Shown: positions 30,486 to 41,800 of the stretch, in pieces
How positions within the stretch are numbered: position 1 is the first letter of the stretch
Layout of the letters: every line of letters starts with the position of its first letter
Origin: Aurantiochytrium sp. KH105
Lineage: Eukaryota > Sar > Bigyra > Thraustochytrida > Thraustochytriidae
Length of the DNA stretch: 64,000 bases
Assembly: GCA_003116975.1 (NCBI GenBank)
Contig: BGKB01000036.1
Coordinates: 310,001 to 374,000, forward strand
Direction: 5' to 3'
Notes under the pieces: model-generated
Seen by the model: only the letters and a program-made list of their open reading frames with translations
The model's database searches: none
What the model was told of the DNA's origin: nothing
Program-made: the position numbers and the translations under genes

Positions 30486-31913
30486 CTATGTGGACGTCTT
30501 GCGCATCACAAGCAAGCAGCTTGGTGCACTATCTCCAAACCGAGGCTTGTACTTGATGTTGGTAACCTTTTTGTCCTTGGAGAAGCGGTGAATGCCATGA
30601 TGGATGGTAAGAACGTCGCCATTGGAGAACTTGCAAGTGAAACGCAGGCAAGGCGTGCATGAAGAGTCCACGAGGAAAACGGGACGCTCGACAAGATCGA
30701 GACGCACCTCTGGATCGGGGACTTTGTCGTCTTCTTCATCATCACTTTCCTCAAAGGTGCCATCATAATTACCCGAAAGCATTCTGGACATGGGACCTGC
30801 CCATGCATTAACCGTCACTTTCGGGCCGTCCACCGTGATTGTCTCGGAGAAGCTGACCATTGAAAAGGCTGTCCGACTCAAGTACGAGACTCCGGCAGCG
30901 CGCATAATCGGGTCGAGAGACTCACTTTCAATGCTGATTTCGGTCCATGAGCCCGGTAAGGCGGCAAGGAAACTATCCTTGTCGTAGAGCACGGCAGGCT
31001 CGTGGTCGTCTGCGCTACCGCCCGGCATGACCGACTGAGGTGAAGCATGTTGGGCATTGATGCGTCGCACAAAACGACTTAGCGTTGACTCGATACCTAC
31101 GTGTTCAAGGTCGCGCGAGAGCTCGCCCATGAACACGTCGGGCATGAGGTCCTCGGGCAGTTCGAGTGGCGAGTTGAGCAAATGCACGGACTCGCGTGTG
31201 CGCTCGTCGAGAAAGTTGGCCATCAGAGACCAGATGATGCGAAAGGCTCGCGAGACGTTGACAAAGTAGATTTTGGCTGTCAGACCCGGGTAGTGGTACA
31301 TGGCAATACTTGTCGCCCCAAAGTACTGGCGCACACTACCGAGCGATTGGGCGAGAATGGGCGTGTCCTGGACGTCGATAATGCGCACCATTTGCCCAGT
31401 GCGTGAAAGATTCTGATGGATCCAGTACTCTGTGAGAAAGCTTTGATGGCGCGCGAATCGTTCGGCAGAGATGCCGGAGCGGCGCAGCAAGGAGACAATC
31501 TCGCGAGTGTCGCGCAGGAGCTCGAGCGTGACGAGATTGCCCTGAGCATCTTGACCGAGCCAGAATTGAGGGTACAACTTTTTGATGCGAAAGAACTCCT
31601 TTTGCTCACGCCGCAGCATATCGTCCATGGCGTGGGCCTCTCTGTACGTCGCCATGGCGCGCCAGCGTCGTCGCGCCTTGTTCTCGTCGCCACCGCAGTA
31701 TTCGACCCATCGCTTGGGCACGGTGGCCTCGGGGTCCTCTGCGCGCGAGTAATCCAGAGCGTCGAGCAGGTCCTTAAGTCCGCCTTCATCGCCCTCTTCG
31801 AAGGCGGCCACCGTGGTCGACGAGACCGCGAGGCCCGAGGCCCATACCGCCTTGGCCGCGTTGGCGCCCGCCTCGAGCTTGTCCTTGGACTTGCGCACAG
31901 AAAGTCGCGGCAT
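30486..31913 (-). CDS. CRAL-TRIO (Sec14-like) lipid-transfer protein
   Basis: 475 residues from MPRLSVRKSK; the frame upstream of it is Arg-rich, non-conserved-looking sequence. After a helical CRAL-TRIO N-domain (KRWVEYCGGDENKARRRWRA) the Sec14 lipid-binding core is visible: YPQFWLGQDAQGNLVTLELL, MVRIIDVQDTPI, then YPGLTAKIYFVNVSRAFRII with the usual NxPxxF-like helix, and LELPEDLMPDVFMGEL. A C-terminal region of about 150 residues, rich in beta-type sequence with an acidic loop (EESDDEEDD), follows. Layout resembles Sec14-GOLD proteins, which bind phosphoinositides and other lipids and act in membrane trafficking. Confidence 0.8.
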   Translation of the reverse strand: MPRLSVRKSKDKLEAGANAAKAVWASGLAVSSTTVAAFEEGDEGGLKDLLDALDYSRAEDPEATVPKRWVEYCGGDENKARRRWRAMATYREAHAMDDMLRREQKEFFRIKKLYPQFWLGQDAQGNLVTLELLRDTREIVSLLRRSGISAERFARHQSFLTEYWIHQNLSRTGQMVRIIDVQDTPILAQSLGSVRQYFGATSIAMYHYPGLTAKIYFVNVSRAFRIIWSLMANFLDERTRESVHLLNSPLELPEDLMPDVFMGELSRDLEHVGIESTLSRFVRRINAQHASPQSVMPGGSADDHEPAVLYDKDSFLAALPGSWTEISIESESLDPIMRAAGVSYLSRTAFSMVSFSETITVDGPKVTVNAWAGPMSRMLSGNYDGTFEESDDEEDDKVPDPEVRLDLVERPVFLVDSSCTPCLRFTCKFSNGDVLTIHHGIHRFSKDKKVTNIKYKPRFGDSAPSCLLVMRKTST

Positions 31914-32797
31914 CTTACTTCTTGCTCTCGTGCTCTCTCTCCTCGCCACCCTCTTTCTCTTGCGTGCGCGCGCCGACTGCCCTCGCTGCCTCGAGGTCTC
32001 CGCGCTCGCCTTGCTGCTCGCTCCACGTCGCCGTCGCCCGCGTCCGTCCTCCCCGCGCGCCAGCGCTCGGCGATCGCCAATTGCCGACCGCCGTCGAGGA
32101 CCGCAGGGAAGGTACTCGACACTCTGCAAGCACGTCTTCCGCCACGGCAAGGGCGGCTGTGTTCACCTACTTGTCGCTGTTGTCGCTCTTGTTCTTGCTC
32201 TCCTCCGCGGCGTGGCGTGCATCACTAGACTTGGAAGAAGGCGAAAGAAATGAAAGGAAAGAAAAAAAAAGTAGCCTAGGCCAGGCCTAGCTGGGCCTAC
32301 TGCCGCGACAGGAAAGCGCTGCACGTGCCGCACACCGCCGGCACGTGGCGCAGCAGGCACTGCCTCCGCCGTCGCTCGCCGCTCGCGGCATGAAGCGCCG
32401 CGAGGCCGCTCCCACTGCACTGCCAGCCCCTCCTCCCCCCTTTGGCGACGCGCGCGAGGCGGAATCTAGCCAGCTAGCCATAGCTAGCTAGCTAGCTCCA
32501 GCGAGCGAATGGTGCTTTATTACTCGTGGGTGACGCGTGCGGCCGTTACGGTTTCGGGCGTTTCGCAGAGAGGTCTCTGCGACTGCACGTACGAAGAGCA
32601 AACCAACTCACCGCCTCGGGACGGCACTGGAGGGGACGATTCGCGCGCTCTCCGGGGCCGCACGAGGGGCCGCGGAGCGGCACCGCGGCGCGCAGGATCA
32701 GGCTCCGCGGCCGGGATTGTTTGCGGGTGGGTCTCTGGGACAGCGCGGCTCTGCAGAGTCGCTTTCGCGCGCTTTCGCGGACTCGCGAACGAGGCTC
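31914..32797. other. Divergent intergenic region, TAGC repeats
   Basis: Between the Sec14-like (minus) and LRR-Roco (plus) starts. Contains a TAGC/CTAG repeat (about 32466-32497), similar to that near 17050, and short GC-rich frames without family features. The frame containing the first LRR-Roco exon is open back to 32537, so a longer N-terminus is possible. Confidence 0.45.
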
Positions 32798-35700
32798 ATG
32801 ACGTGGGTGAAGGCGGACGACGTGGCCTCGGCGGTCGAGGACATGGCCAAAGGAGAGACCAAGATCAGGTAGGTTGCTCTGCTGGAAGGTTCTGGTGATA
32901 CGTGTATATGGAGGCGCGAGAGCATCATCGACTCACGATGTCTGAACTTCGATTATGCGCTCCCAGCCTATTTGACAGGAATGCTGGTCCAGAGGCGACC
33001 AAGGAGCTCGCGGCGGCACTGGCAGAAAAACCCATGCTGCTCACTCTCGAGTACGTTGACGAACTGCAACTCCCATCATCTTTGCACGTTCGCTTGAAGC
33101 TAACGGGTCCGTTGATCTATCCATCCATCCTCTTGTACAACGTTAATGTTGTAGTCTTCGAGCCAACAGCGTCGGGGACGAGGGCGCAAAGGCTCTTGCC
33201 TTCGCCTTGAAGCAAAATGCTACGCTAACTTACTTAGAGTACGTGCCTACCACTGCTGGCAGCAGCAGCAAGAAATGTGAGTCGAAATGCTGACGTTTTT
33301 ATTTTGTTCTTGTTGCTTGTTGCGCAAACAAAGCCTTAGCAGCACGAACATTGGCGACGAAGGAGCGCGGGCACTTTCGCATGCGCTTCTTGCAAATAAC
33401 CACCTTCGCACGCTCTAGTACGTTTTTGACTCGGCTGATGGTTGTGTAGTCTGCACGACTGACATGACAAGCTTGATTCCGCAACATTACAGTCTGCAGA
33501 ATAATCTGATTTCAGATCTAGGCGCTGCAGCGCTAGCCGCGGCCCTTTTAGAAAATACTGCGTTGAAAGAACTCGAGTACGTGAGAAACGTTTTTCGTGC
33601 GTGCGCTCTTGGTCTTGCCGACTCACATGTTTGTTGCCTTTACAGTCTTCAGCACAACCGAGTTGGAAGTGCTGGCGCAGAGGCTCTGGCTGCGGTTATC
33701 GGCCACGACTCGCAACTCGAAAAGCTCGAGTACGTTTTCCTTGTTCTTCTTAAAATTTCCTGGTTTTTCTTTAGCTGGAAATATCGCGCAGCGAGAACGT
33801 GTCAAAGACTAACTTATCAGAGCAGTCTCGGAGGCAACCATGTTTCTGACGACGGAGCATGCGCCCTTGCGCGAGGACTCGAGGCCAACTCACATTTGCG
33901 TAAACTCAAGTAAGTCGACGAGCGAGCAAAGGAAAAGGGAACGTATTTTGGGCTGACGTGATGCTCTGCCTAGTCTTAGCCGAAACAACATTCACGTCGA
34001 GGGCAGCAGAGCCCTAGGAGAGGCTCTTGCACAGAACACGGGACTATGTGCTCTCGAGTACGTTTTCATGTGGTCGATTGCCAATCATCTCCACTGGACA
34101 GAAAGGGCACTGACAGATTGAGTGGCTTGATGACTTGACTTTTCTCTCTCGCGTTTGATCGTATATTAGTCTATGGGTCAATGAGATTGGCGACGAGGGC
34201 ACGGCGGCTCTGGCGAACGGCTTGAAAGCCAATTCAACCTTGCGAATCCTCGGGTACGTTCGAAGAACTTTAAGCGAAGCGCTCGAATTAAATGGCGTGC
34301 TAACTCACGTTCCCGGTACAGTCTTGCATACAACAAGATCGGCGACACGGGAGCCAAGGCCATGGCCGGCGCGCTGGCATGCAACTCGATCCTGCAAAAT
34401 CTTTCGTACGTTGGCGCACGCGATACACGGGGAAGACGAAACATATGCTCACTTTGAAAACACAAATCCTTCTCTTTGCACAGTCTTCGTAACAATGACA
34501 TTGGTGATCAAGGCGTCAGCGCTCTCGCCAAATCGTGCGAAAAGACTCGCTCGCTACGAAAACTAGAGTACGTTGCGCTGTATTGCAACCAAGAAAGGTT
34601 TGTGAAATCGTGTACTCACGCAAATTTGACATCGCAGTCTGGCCAGCAACTTCCGCATGACACTGCTCGATGCCGTGGACAAGATCAAGTTTCTTTTAGG
34701 AAAGAACAAAGCACGAGCAGGCCGTCTTCAACATTATGGTTCCACAGAAGATGATGCTCCATGGCTTGACGCTGTCCATGCGGTCATCTCACACGGCGAC
34801 GCCCATCCCTGGGGTCGAGCCAAACTTATGATTGTTGGCCGCGGCGCCGCAGGGAAGACTTCGACGGTTCGGTCTCTGCTGGGCCAATCGCCGATTCACG
34901 AACATCGATCCACCGAAGTTGCCGATGTTCATCGGACGCGGGCGCACGACTGGAGAGAAGTAGCGTCAGACCAAGGTGAATTTACCGCGCAGGTGCGTTT
35001 TGCTGCTGCTCGCCGTTTGCGCGAGCTTGCAGACATGTCTGATGCACAACAGCTCGATGCACCTTTCAAGGATGTGCCGTCGGCCCCGCCACCCCTGCCA
35101 TCGTCTTCGCAGGAGCTATCTGGCGTGGCTTCGGATCCCAAGCCTGCATTACATTTGGAGGCTTCTCCGCGACAAAAGGCGCTCCTCTCCTCGGAGGAGG
35201 TCGTTCGCAAATTTTCCATTACGGAAGACGAACAGCTACTACTTCAGAGCTCGATTTCATCAGAGACGCGCGTAAGCTTTACGATATGGGATTATGGCGG
35301 ACAGGAGGTGTTTTACGCTCTTCATCACATCTTCCTCACGGACAAAGGCCTCTACCTCGTCGTTTTTGACATGCGAGAGATTGTTGGAAAGGAGATCTTC
35401 AAGGACTCTCTTTCGGAAGAAGCCTATGGGAAACTCGCAACACAGGAGGAAGCCCTGAAGAGTCTACGTTTCTGGTTTGATAGCATCAGGATGCATGCGC
35501 CTGACGCTCCTGTGCTTCTTGTCGGCACGCATAAAGACCAAGTGCACGATCTTCGCCAAGTTAACCAGAAGCTTCTCGAGGCCAGTTGCCTTAAGAGGAC
35601 GCGAGGCACTCTGATACGGCCCGAGGGCGATTTGATCTTTGTCCCCGTTGACAACACAGACACGGATCCGAATCGAGCCGCAAGTCTTCGCACTCTCATT

Positions 35701-37246
35701 GCAGCGACTGCGATGGCACAGTCGTACGTGAGAAAAAGGGTTCCGCTTGCATGGCTCAAAGTCCACGAAGATCTCTTGAATAGCCACGCTCCGTACATGT
35801 CCCTTGAGGATATCGTTGACTTGGCCGCAGCATACGGTCTGCCACGCCGCGACGTCGACGCCATGCTCTTCTTTTTCCATGGTCTTGGTGTCGTTGTGCA
35901 CCTCCGGGGCTCGCAAACGCTGGAGCGTTTCATCGTCATCGATCCTCAGTGGCTTGTTGACAAACTAGCGCGCGTCATTGCCGATGACCTGCATGCGCAC
36001 AAGTTTTTCTATGACGCAGACCTCAAGGCCAGCGGCTTGATGCCAGACTTTGAGCGTCTGCGCGATCACTGCATTGCATCTCGGCGACTGCTTGCGTGGT
36101 TGTGGGGCAACGAGGCAGTTGACTTTTTGCTCGAATTCATGGACGCTAATATGCTTCTCTGTCCGTGGCACTTTGCACATGAAGCTGGCTCGAATGAAGA
36201 CTTTCTCGTCTCGGGTCTGTTGTCGACCTTTTCGCGAGAGGTCGACACCGAGGATTTTGAGCCCGGTCTCTCGTGTGAGCTCGACTTTTCCGAATTCTTT
36301 TTGCCGCGAGGGGTTTTTCATCGGCTGGTAGCACAGTGTGCAGAGTACGCGGCACGCCCAAGTGTGATTGGCGACGACGAGCCCATGGCCCCATTGCTCG
36401 GCAGTGAACAGGCTATGATGTCCTTCGGCATCAACAACTTTCTCCCCCCTCGTGAAAGAGAATGTCGTCCGGGTAAGTCTCGCCAGAGAGGCCGAGCGCC
36501 CAGCGATGGTGATCAAGCTGCTTGTGTCCATGTTCCGCGAGCAGGAAGAAACCGTCTTTCGTGGACTTCCTTGGGACCTTCTCCTCGAGAGCCCAACGTC
36601 GCGTGTGCTCGTCTCCAACGCAAAGATCACCAAGGCTCGAAGCGAAGGCAAGTTCCGCGCTCGTCTGCGAGGGCGTAACAGCAAAAGAGTGGCTACGGTG
36701 AGCGAGTTCGAGCCCTTTTTCGTCGAGCAGATTGGGGCTCTGGATACCGATGAGGATGGTCCCGCAGTGCCTCGCGCCAAGGCAGTGTCATCCCTTGGCC
36801 CGGACGAGGACACGCACGTGTTTTTGAGTCATGTGCAATCAACGGGCGGCGACCTTGCCGAGACGTTGCGGCTGAAGCTTGAGAATCGCGGCGTTAAGGT
36901 TTGGTTCGACCAGTCTCACAAAGACAAATTGAACCAGGAGGCCATGCTCGATGGCGTGCGACGCACGCGAACCTATGTTCTCGTTCTTACCGAGGGCATT
37001 TTCAAGAGCAAAGCAGTCAAAGCGGAATTGCGTTGTGCCTTGGAGGCCAAAAAGCCGATCGTCTTGGTGCACGAGCCGGACACCCACCGTCTCAGCTACA
37101 CGAGCTTTAGCGAGTACATCACTTCAACGCCAGACTTTTGCAAAGATCTCCTCATCGAGGAAGAGTCGCTCCCTGTGCGACGCAAGTGGTACGAGGAGGA
37201 CAGCTTCTTCCGTGAGCTCATTCGACGATGTGCGACCACTGTCTAG
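32798..37246 (+). CDS. LRR-Roc-COR-TIR protein, 12 exons, frameshift in last exon
   Basis: Exon 1 is 32798-32868 and the last exon 34638-37246; between them ten 84-base exons each encode one 28-residue LRR of the ribonuclease-inhibitor type (LDLRANSVGDEGAKALAFAL pattern). The long exon holds a Roc GTPase (P-loop VGRGAAGKTSTVRSLLG near 34835, switch WDYGGQEVFYALHHIF near 35286, GTHKD near 35523), a COR domain (DPQWLVDKLARVI) and a TIR domain (HVFLSHVQ near 36816, VKVWFDQS, catalytic-type Glu in VKAEL near 37017). The frame changes at a C6 tract (36444-36449); the paralogue at 38900 aligns across it, so one base is extra there. As written the protein ends at 36678 (983 residues) without TIR; read through it is 1172 residues. 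Roco proteins are dimeric GTPases; TIR domains often cleave NAD+. Confidence 0.8.
32967..34567 (+). repeat. Array of ten 84-base LRR exons, all phase 2
   Basis: Exons 32967-33050, 33155-33238, 33334-33417, 33493-33576, 33646-33729, 33826-33909, 33974-34057, 34170-34253, 34322-34405 and 34484-34567. Each is exactly 84 bases, begins with the third base of the codon before the repeat's first Leu, and ends two bases into the next. Donors are GTACGT-like except one GTAAGT; introns are 64-112 bases. The repeats are diverged in sequence, so the array is old. Confidence 0.9.
36444..36449 (+). other. C6 tract at the frame break of the LRR-Roco gene
   Basis: Six C in a row. Dropping one base joins FGINNF to LVKENVVRVSLAREAERP, which aligns with the paralogue's FGLSEF...NQIRLIMVPGTENP. 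Either a sequencing/assembly error, a real allele lacking TIR, or a slippery site. Confidence 0.7.
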
Positions 37247-37304
37247 ATGACTCATTCTCACAGGGGAAAAGAGAAAAACGATGAGAAAAAAAAAAGACCT
37301 GAAA

Positions 37305-37674
37305 GTCCTCTACGCGGTCGTGATCGACGCGCAGCGCATGGTGAGCGGGTCGAACGACGACCAGGTGAGGGTCTACGCCGTGCCTTCCTTCGAGCTCGTC
37401 CACGTGCTCGAAGGACACACCAACTGTGTGCGCTCTGTCGCGCTCGTTGACACCGCACCGTGAACGAGTCCTGGGAGAACTCTGGGACGCGCGCAGCGGA
37501 GACGCGCTGCATGTCTTGCTTGCAAGGACGCTCGAACTAGGTGCAGTCGGTCTCTCTCTTCGGGTCGGAGATCGTGAGCGGATCTCACGACAAGAGCGTG
37601 CGCATCTGGGACGCGGAGACGGGCGCAGAGACGCGCGTGCTGGACGGCACAGAGGCCGTGCGGCCCATCGAGGA
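37305..37674 (+). pseudogene. WD40 fragment, remnant of a WD40-Roco copy
   Basis: Nearly identical in many stretches to 39405-39765 of the WD40-Roco gene: AQRMVSGS, VRVYAVPSFE, HVLEGHTN, then RSGDALHVL and VRIWDAETGA. Several indels disrupt it: a stop after ALVDTAP, a missing repeat segment with the HTVNESWENSGT-type frame change, and no Roc domain afterwards. It ends at RPIE, just where the intact gene enters the linker to its Roc domain. Same strand and orientation. Confidence 0.85.
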
Positions 37675-37800
37675 AGAAGTCCCTGCATCGCCAGCGGAAG
37701 ATTGAAAACAGAGGGGTCCATTGAAGAAATCCTTGCATCGCCAGCAGAAGATTGAAAACAGAGGGGTCCATTGAAGAAAGCCTTGCATCGCCAGTAGAAG
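37674..37800 (+). repeat. 50-base tandem repeat, about 2.5 copies
   Basis: The unit runs from CCTTGCATCGCCAGC through GATTGAAAACAGAGGGGTCC to GAAGAAA. It begins exactly at the 3' edge of the WD40 fragment, as if generated at the breakpoint. Confidence 0.85.
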
Positions 37801-38899
37801 TAGAAACAGAGCTTACAAACCGGCACGGATGGATGAGTCTTCATGCAAAGATGTGCCCTACTTGTTCGGCTTCGTAATCTTTAGAAAAAAAAGAGATCGA
37901 CTTTTCAAGCTTTCCTATCAAGGCTAGCTTGCTCGACGATTTCTTTTTCTACGACAAGCATGTTGAGATTGCCCCACAAATCGTAAAGATTCATGTCAAG
38001 CAAACGTGGTGAAATCCGAAGTAGTGCAGAGGAAGGAGCCTTATTGACGTTAAATCTTAAAAGATGACGGGGTCTGCGCACTGCCTCTTGATGTCGACCG
38101 CGCAGCTTCGGAGCCCGGATGATTTATTTCCTCGTGACCGGCATCGTTGATTGGAACCCGACCCGCGAGCGCTGCTCGCGTGCGAGTTGGTTTTCAAGAA
38201 ATGTTAAAATAAGACACTGTGAAATTATGGCAGAGCGAGAGATGCATGCTCCTTTTTTGTTGATAGCACCACGAGATCCAGGCCTACGTTCAGGTAACGT
38301 AGTTCCGTGAATGTTGATGTTATTCTTCGTTCACGTCAAGCCTGGGATTACTGTTTCGGCATCTCCAACATCGCGCGGTTGTTCGCTTGCAGTTCTGTGG
38401 CCGTGTGGATGATCATCAACGAATCGCAACCTGCGACTTCTCCAGGCCAGCCTGAGCCAGCCAGCGCGCGTGCACCGTCCGCGCGTGCCAGCGTGTGCAC
38501 ACGCTGGTCTTCCTCCTCGCCCAAACACCTAATCCCCCTTTCACCCCTGCGCGTGCGCGCGTTTGCGCGGCAGGCAGGCGCGGCAGGCAGGCAGGCAGGC
38601 GCGCAAGCAGCTCCCCCCGGACTACCCCCCTCCGCGCGGGCGCCGCCGCTACACGCTCCGTTCGCGCGCGCCCCACGCGGAGAACGCGCCAAGGCCGCAT
38701 CGCATCAGCAGCCAGCCCAGGCTCTCTCTCCCCTCGCTCCCATCTTTTCTTTCCTCGCCCGAGTCTTTCTCTCTCTCTCTCTGCTTTCTTTCTTGTCCCC
38801 CTCTCCGCCCCACCCGCTCGCTCGCGGCGCCTCTTCGCGTCGTCTGCCCGCCCGCCCTCCCGCCCGCCCGCCCGCGCTCCCCTCGCCGCCGTTGCCGCC

Positions 38900-41800
38900 A
38901 TGGGCCGCATCCAAGGCTACGTGCTCGGCGTCGCGCAGTCCGCCGACCTCGTGCTTGCTGCCAGCTGGGACGGCTTCCTGCGCGCCTGGAGCAAGGACGG
39001 CGCCCTCGTCTCGGAGATGAAGACGCGCAACGACAAAGAGGCCAACACCGTGGCCGTGCAGGGCAACCTCGCCGCCGTGGGGACTCAAGAAGGCGGCCTC
39101 TTCCTGATTGACCTGGCCACCGCCTCCGTCCTGCACGCGCTCCAGGGCCACACCGGCAATGTCTTGAGCGTCGTCTTCGACGGCAACGAGATCATCTCCG
39201 GATCCGAGGACAAGACCGTCCGCGTCTGGGACAAGATCAGCGGCCGAGAGACCTTGAGGATCGACGCCGGGGCGAGCGTGCGCAGCGTTGCCGCCCACGA
39301 GAAGCTGCTCGTGGCCGGGTTGAGCGGCTACACCGTGCGCGTCTTCGACCGGGTCAGCGGCGACCCACGCCACGTCCTCACGGAGGCGACACGCGTGGTC
39401 AACGCGGTCGCGATCGACGCGCAGCGCATGGTGAGCGGGTCCGACAACAAGGTGAGGGTCTACGCCGTGCCTTCCTTCCAGCTCCTGCACGTGCTCGAAG
39501 GACACACCAACACGGTGTTCTCTGTCGCGCTCGAGGGAGACCGCATCCTGAGCGGGTCCTGGGACAACACGGTCAGACTCTGGGACGCGCGCAGCGGAGA
39601 CGCGCTGCACGTCTTGCGGGGACACTCGGACTGGGTGCAGTCGGTCTCTCTCGTGGGGTCGAAGATCGTGAGCGGATCTTTCGACCAGAGCGTGCGCATC
39701 TGGGACGCGGAGACGGGCGCCTCGACGCGCGTGCTGGACGGCACGGAGGCCGTGCGGCCCATCGAGGGAGTGCTCGGCGCCACCGCGACTACTCCGGCGG
39801 CGGAGGAGGCGCTCAAGGCGGCGCTGGTGAACGGGGACCCCGCGGAGCTGGGCCGCTGCAAGCTCATGGTCGTCGGCCAGGCCGCCGCCGGCAAGACGTC
39901 CACGGTGCGCTCGCTGCTGGGCATGAAGCCCGTGGCGGAGCACATCTCGACGGTGGGCGTCGAGCTCAAGCGCACCGATGCAGAGTCCTGGAATGAGATC
40001 GAGGACCTTGACAGCGGATTTGAACGCCAGGCGTATCGCGTGGCGGCGCTGCGCATGCAGGAGCAAGCGGCGAGCAAGAAGCGGCAATCACTGCCTAAGC
40101 GCATCAGCCGCAAGGCGTCGGATCTCGTCTCAGGGCGCCGACGCTCTTCTGCGGCGCAACCCTTTGTTGCAGAGGTGCAGGTGGAACTGGTGCCTGAGGC
40201 CGAGGTGGCGCGGCGGTTCGACATTGCGGAGATCGAGACCATGGCCGGCAAGACGCAGTCAGGCCAGAAGATCTACTTTACGATTTGGGACTATGCGGGT
40301 CAGGAGGTCTTTTACGCGCTGCACCACATTTTCCTCACGCGTGAGGGCATCTTCATGCTCGTCTTTGACATGCAAGAACTCCTCACCAAGCAAGAGCAAG
40401 CTTTGGAGTATTTGTCCTTTTGGCTAAACTCCGTCAGGTTGCACGCGCCCAAGGCCCCCGTTCTTTTGGTTGGAACACACTACGACCACGCATCTAACAA
40501 CGGGAGTCTGCAGACAGTGGAAAGGACTCTGCGGGATGCCCTCGAAGCGCTGCGTGGTGTCAAGCTCGTCAAAAACCAAGCGCAAAAACTGAGCTTCTTT
40601 CCGATCGACAACATGAGCTCTGCGGCAGATCGTGCCGTCGAGCTACGCCGCGCTGTTGAAAAGTCCGCATCAAAGCTCGAGTCCATCTCGCAAAAGATCT
40701 CGCTGCGCTGGCTCAAGGTCATCGACGACCTCATGATGCTTGAATACGATCACGTGCCCTTCGCAACGGTACAGGAATTGGCGGACCAGTATCACGCTGG
40801 CGACCAAACAGACGAGCTTCTCAAGTTTTTCCACGAGCTCGGTATGCTCGTTCACCTGCGCGCCACCGACACCTTGCACGACAAGGTGGTCTTGAACCCG
40901 CAATGGCTCTTGGACAAGCTGGCACGAGTGATTGCGGACGAGATCCACGTGCAGGAGATTTACTTTGACGAAAGGCTTGCCGATCTCGAACTCGAGGACG
41001 ACTTTGTGCTCTTGCGTCGCAAGGGCATCGCTACACGCACTTTGCTCGATTTTCTATGGGATGGCGAAGAGGTCGGCTACCTCGAGGAGTTCATGCGCGA
41101 CACCATGCTCTCGTCCAACTGGAAGTTCCCAGAGAGGTCGCTGCCGAGACACCGCCGAAATGAGACACTTTACCTCGTGAGCAATTTGCTGAAGAACTCG
41201 AGGGATAGCGGTATACAACGCGACATTGCCAGTCTCTCGAGTGGGTTAACCTGCGTGCTGGACTTTTCCGAGTTCTATCTCCCTGACGGCGTCTTTGCGC
41301 GTCTTCTTTCACTATGTGCCGAGCGTAGTGGCGAGTCGAACACGCGTGTGGGCGCTCCACGACTTACCGGCCAGCAAGCCATTATTCGTTTTGGCTTGTC
41401 CGAATTCGCACTCGAGGAAACGGGCAATCAGATTCGCCTCATCATGGTGCCTGGAACGGAAAACCCTGCCAGCACGCTGAAGACGCTCATCAGCATGTTT
41501 CGCGGGGCTCGTGACGCCGTTTTCAAGGACCTGCCCTGGCAGCTGCATTTGCAGTCGCCCCAAAACCCGCTTGTTCGCGTCGAGTACGATACTTTGGTCG
41601 AGTCTCGCGATGCGAATGCTGTCGCCGTTGCGTCAGTGGGCCTTGGCAATGCTCGCGTCGCTGACTTTGAACCGTTTTTCACGGACGGTTCACTTACAGA
41701 AGACGAGCACGATACGGGTCATGTGGAGCTGGCGTCCGTTCGACAGCTGGGTGCTGGTCTCGAATACCACGTCTTTCTGAGTCACCGACAGAAGGAAGCC

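Larger units (their letters stand above)
37247..38899. other. Inter-Roco spacer with decayed WD40 fragment and repeats
   Basis: Holds the WD40 pseudogene fragment and 50-base tandem repeats described separately, then about 500 bases of plain AT-richer sequence, then a GC-rich, pyrimidine-rich stretch with CT repeats (38766-38785) upstream of the WD40-Roco start. Confidence 0.6.

Noticed and set aside
38705-40087. 460-codon minus-strand frame
   Set aside because: Antisense to the WD40 part of the WD40-Roco gene; repeats only because the sense strand does.
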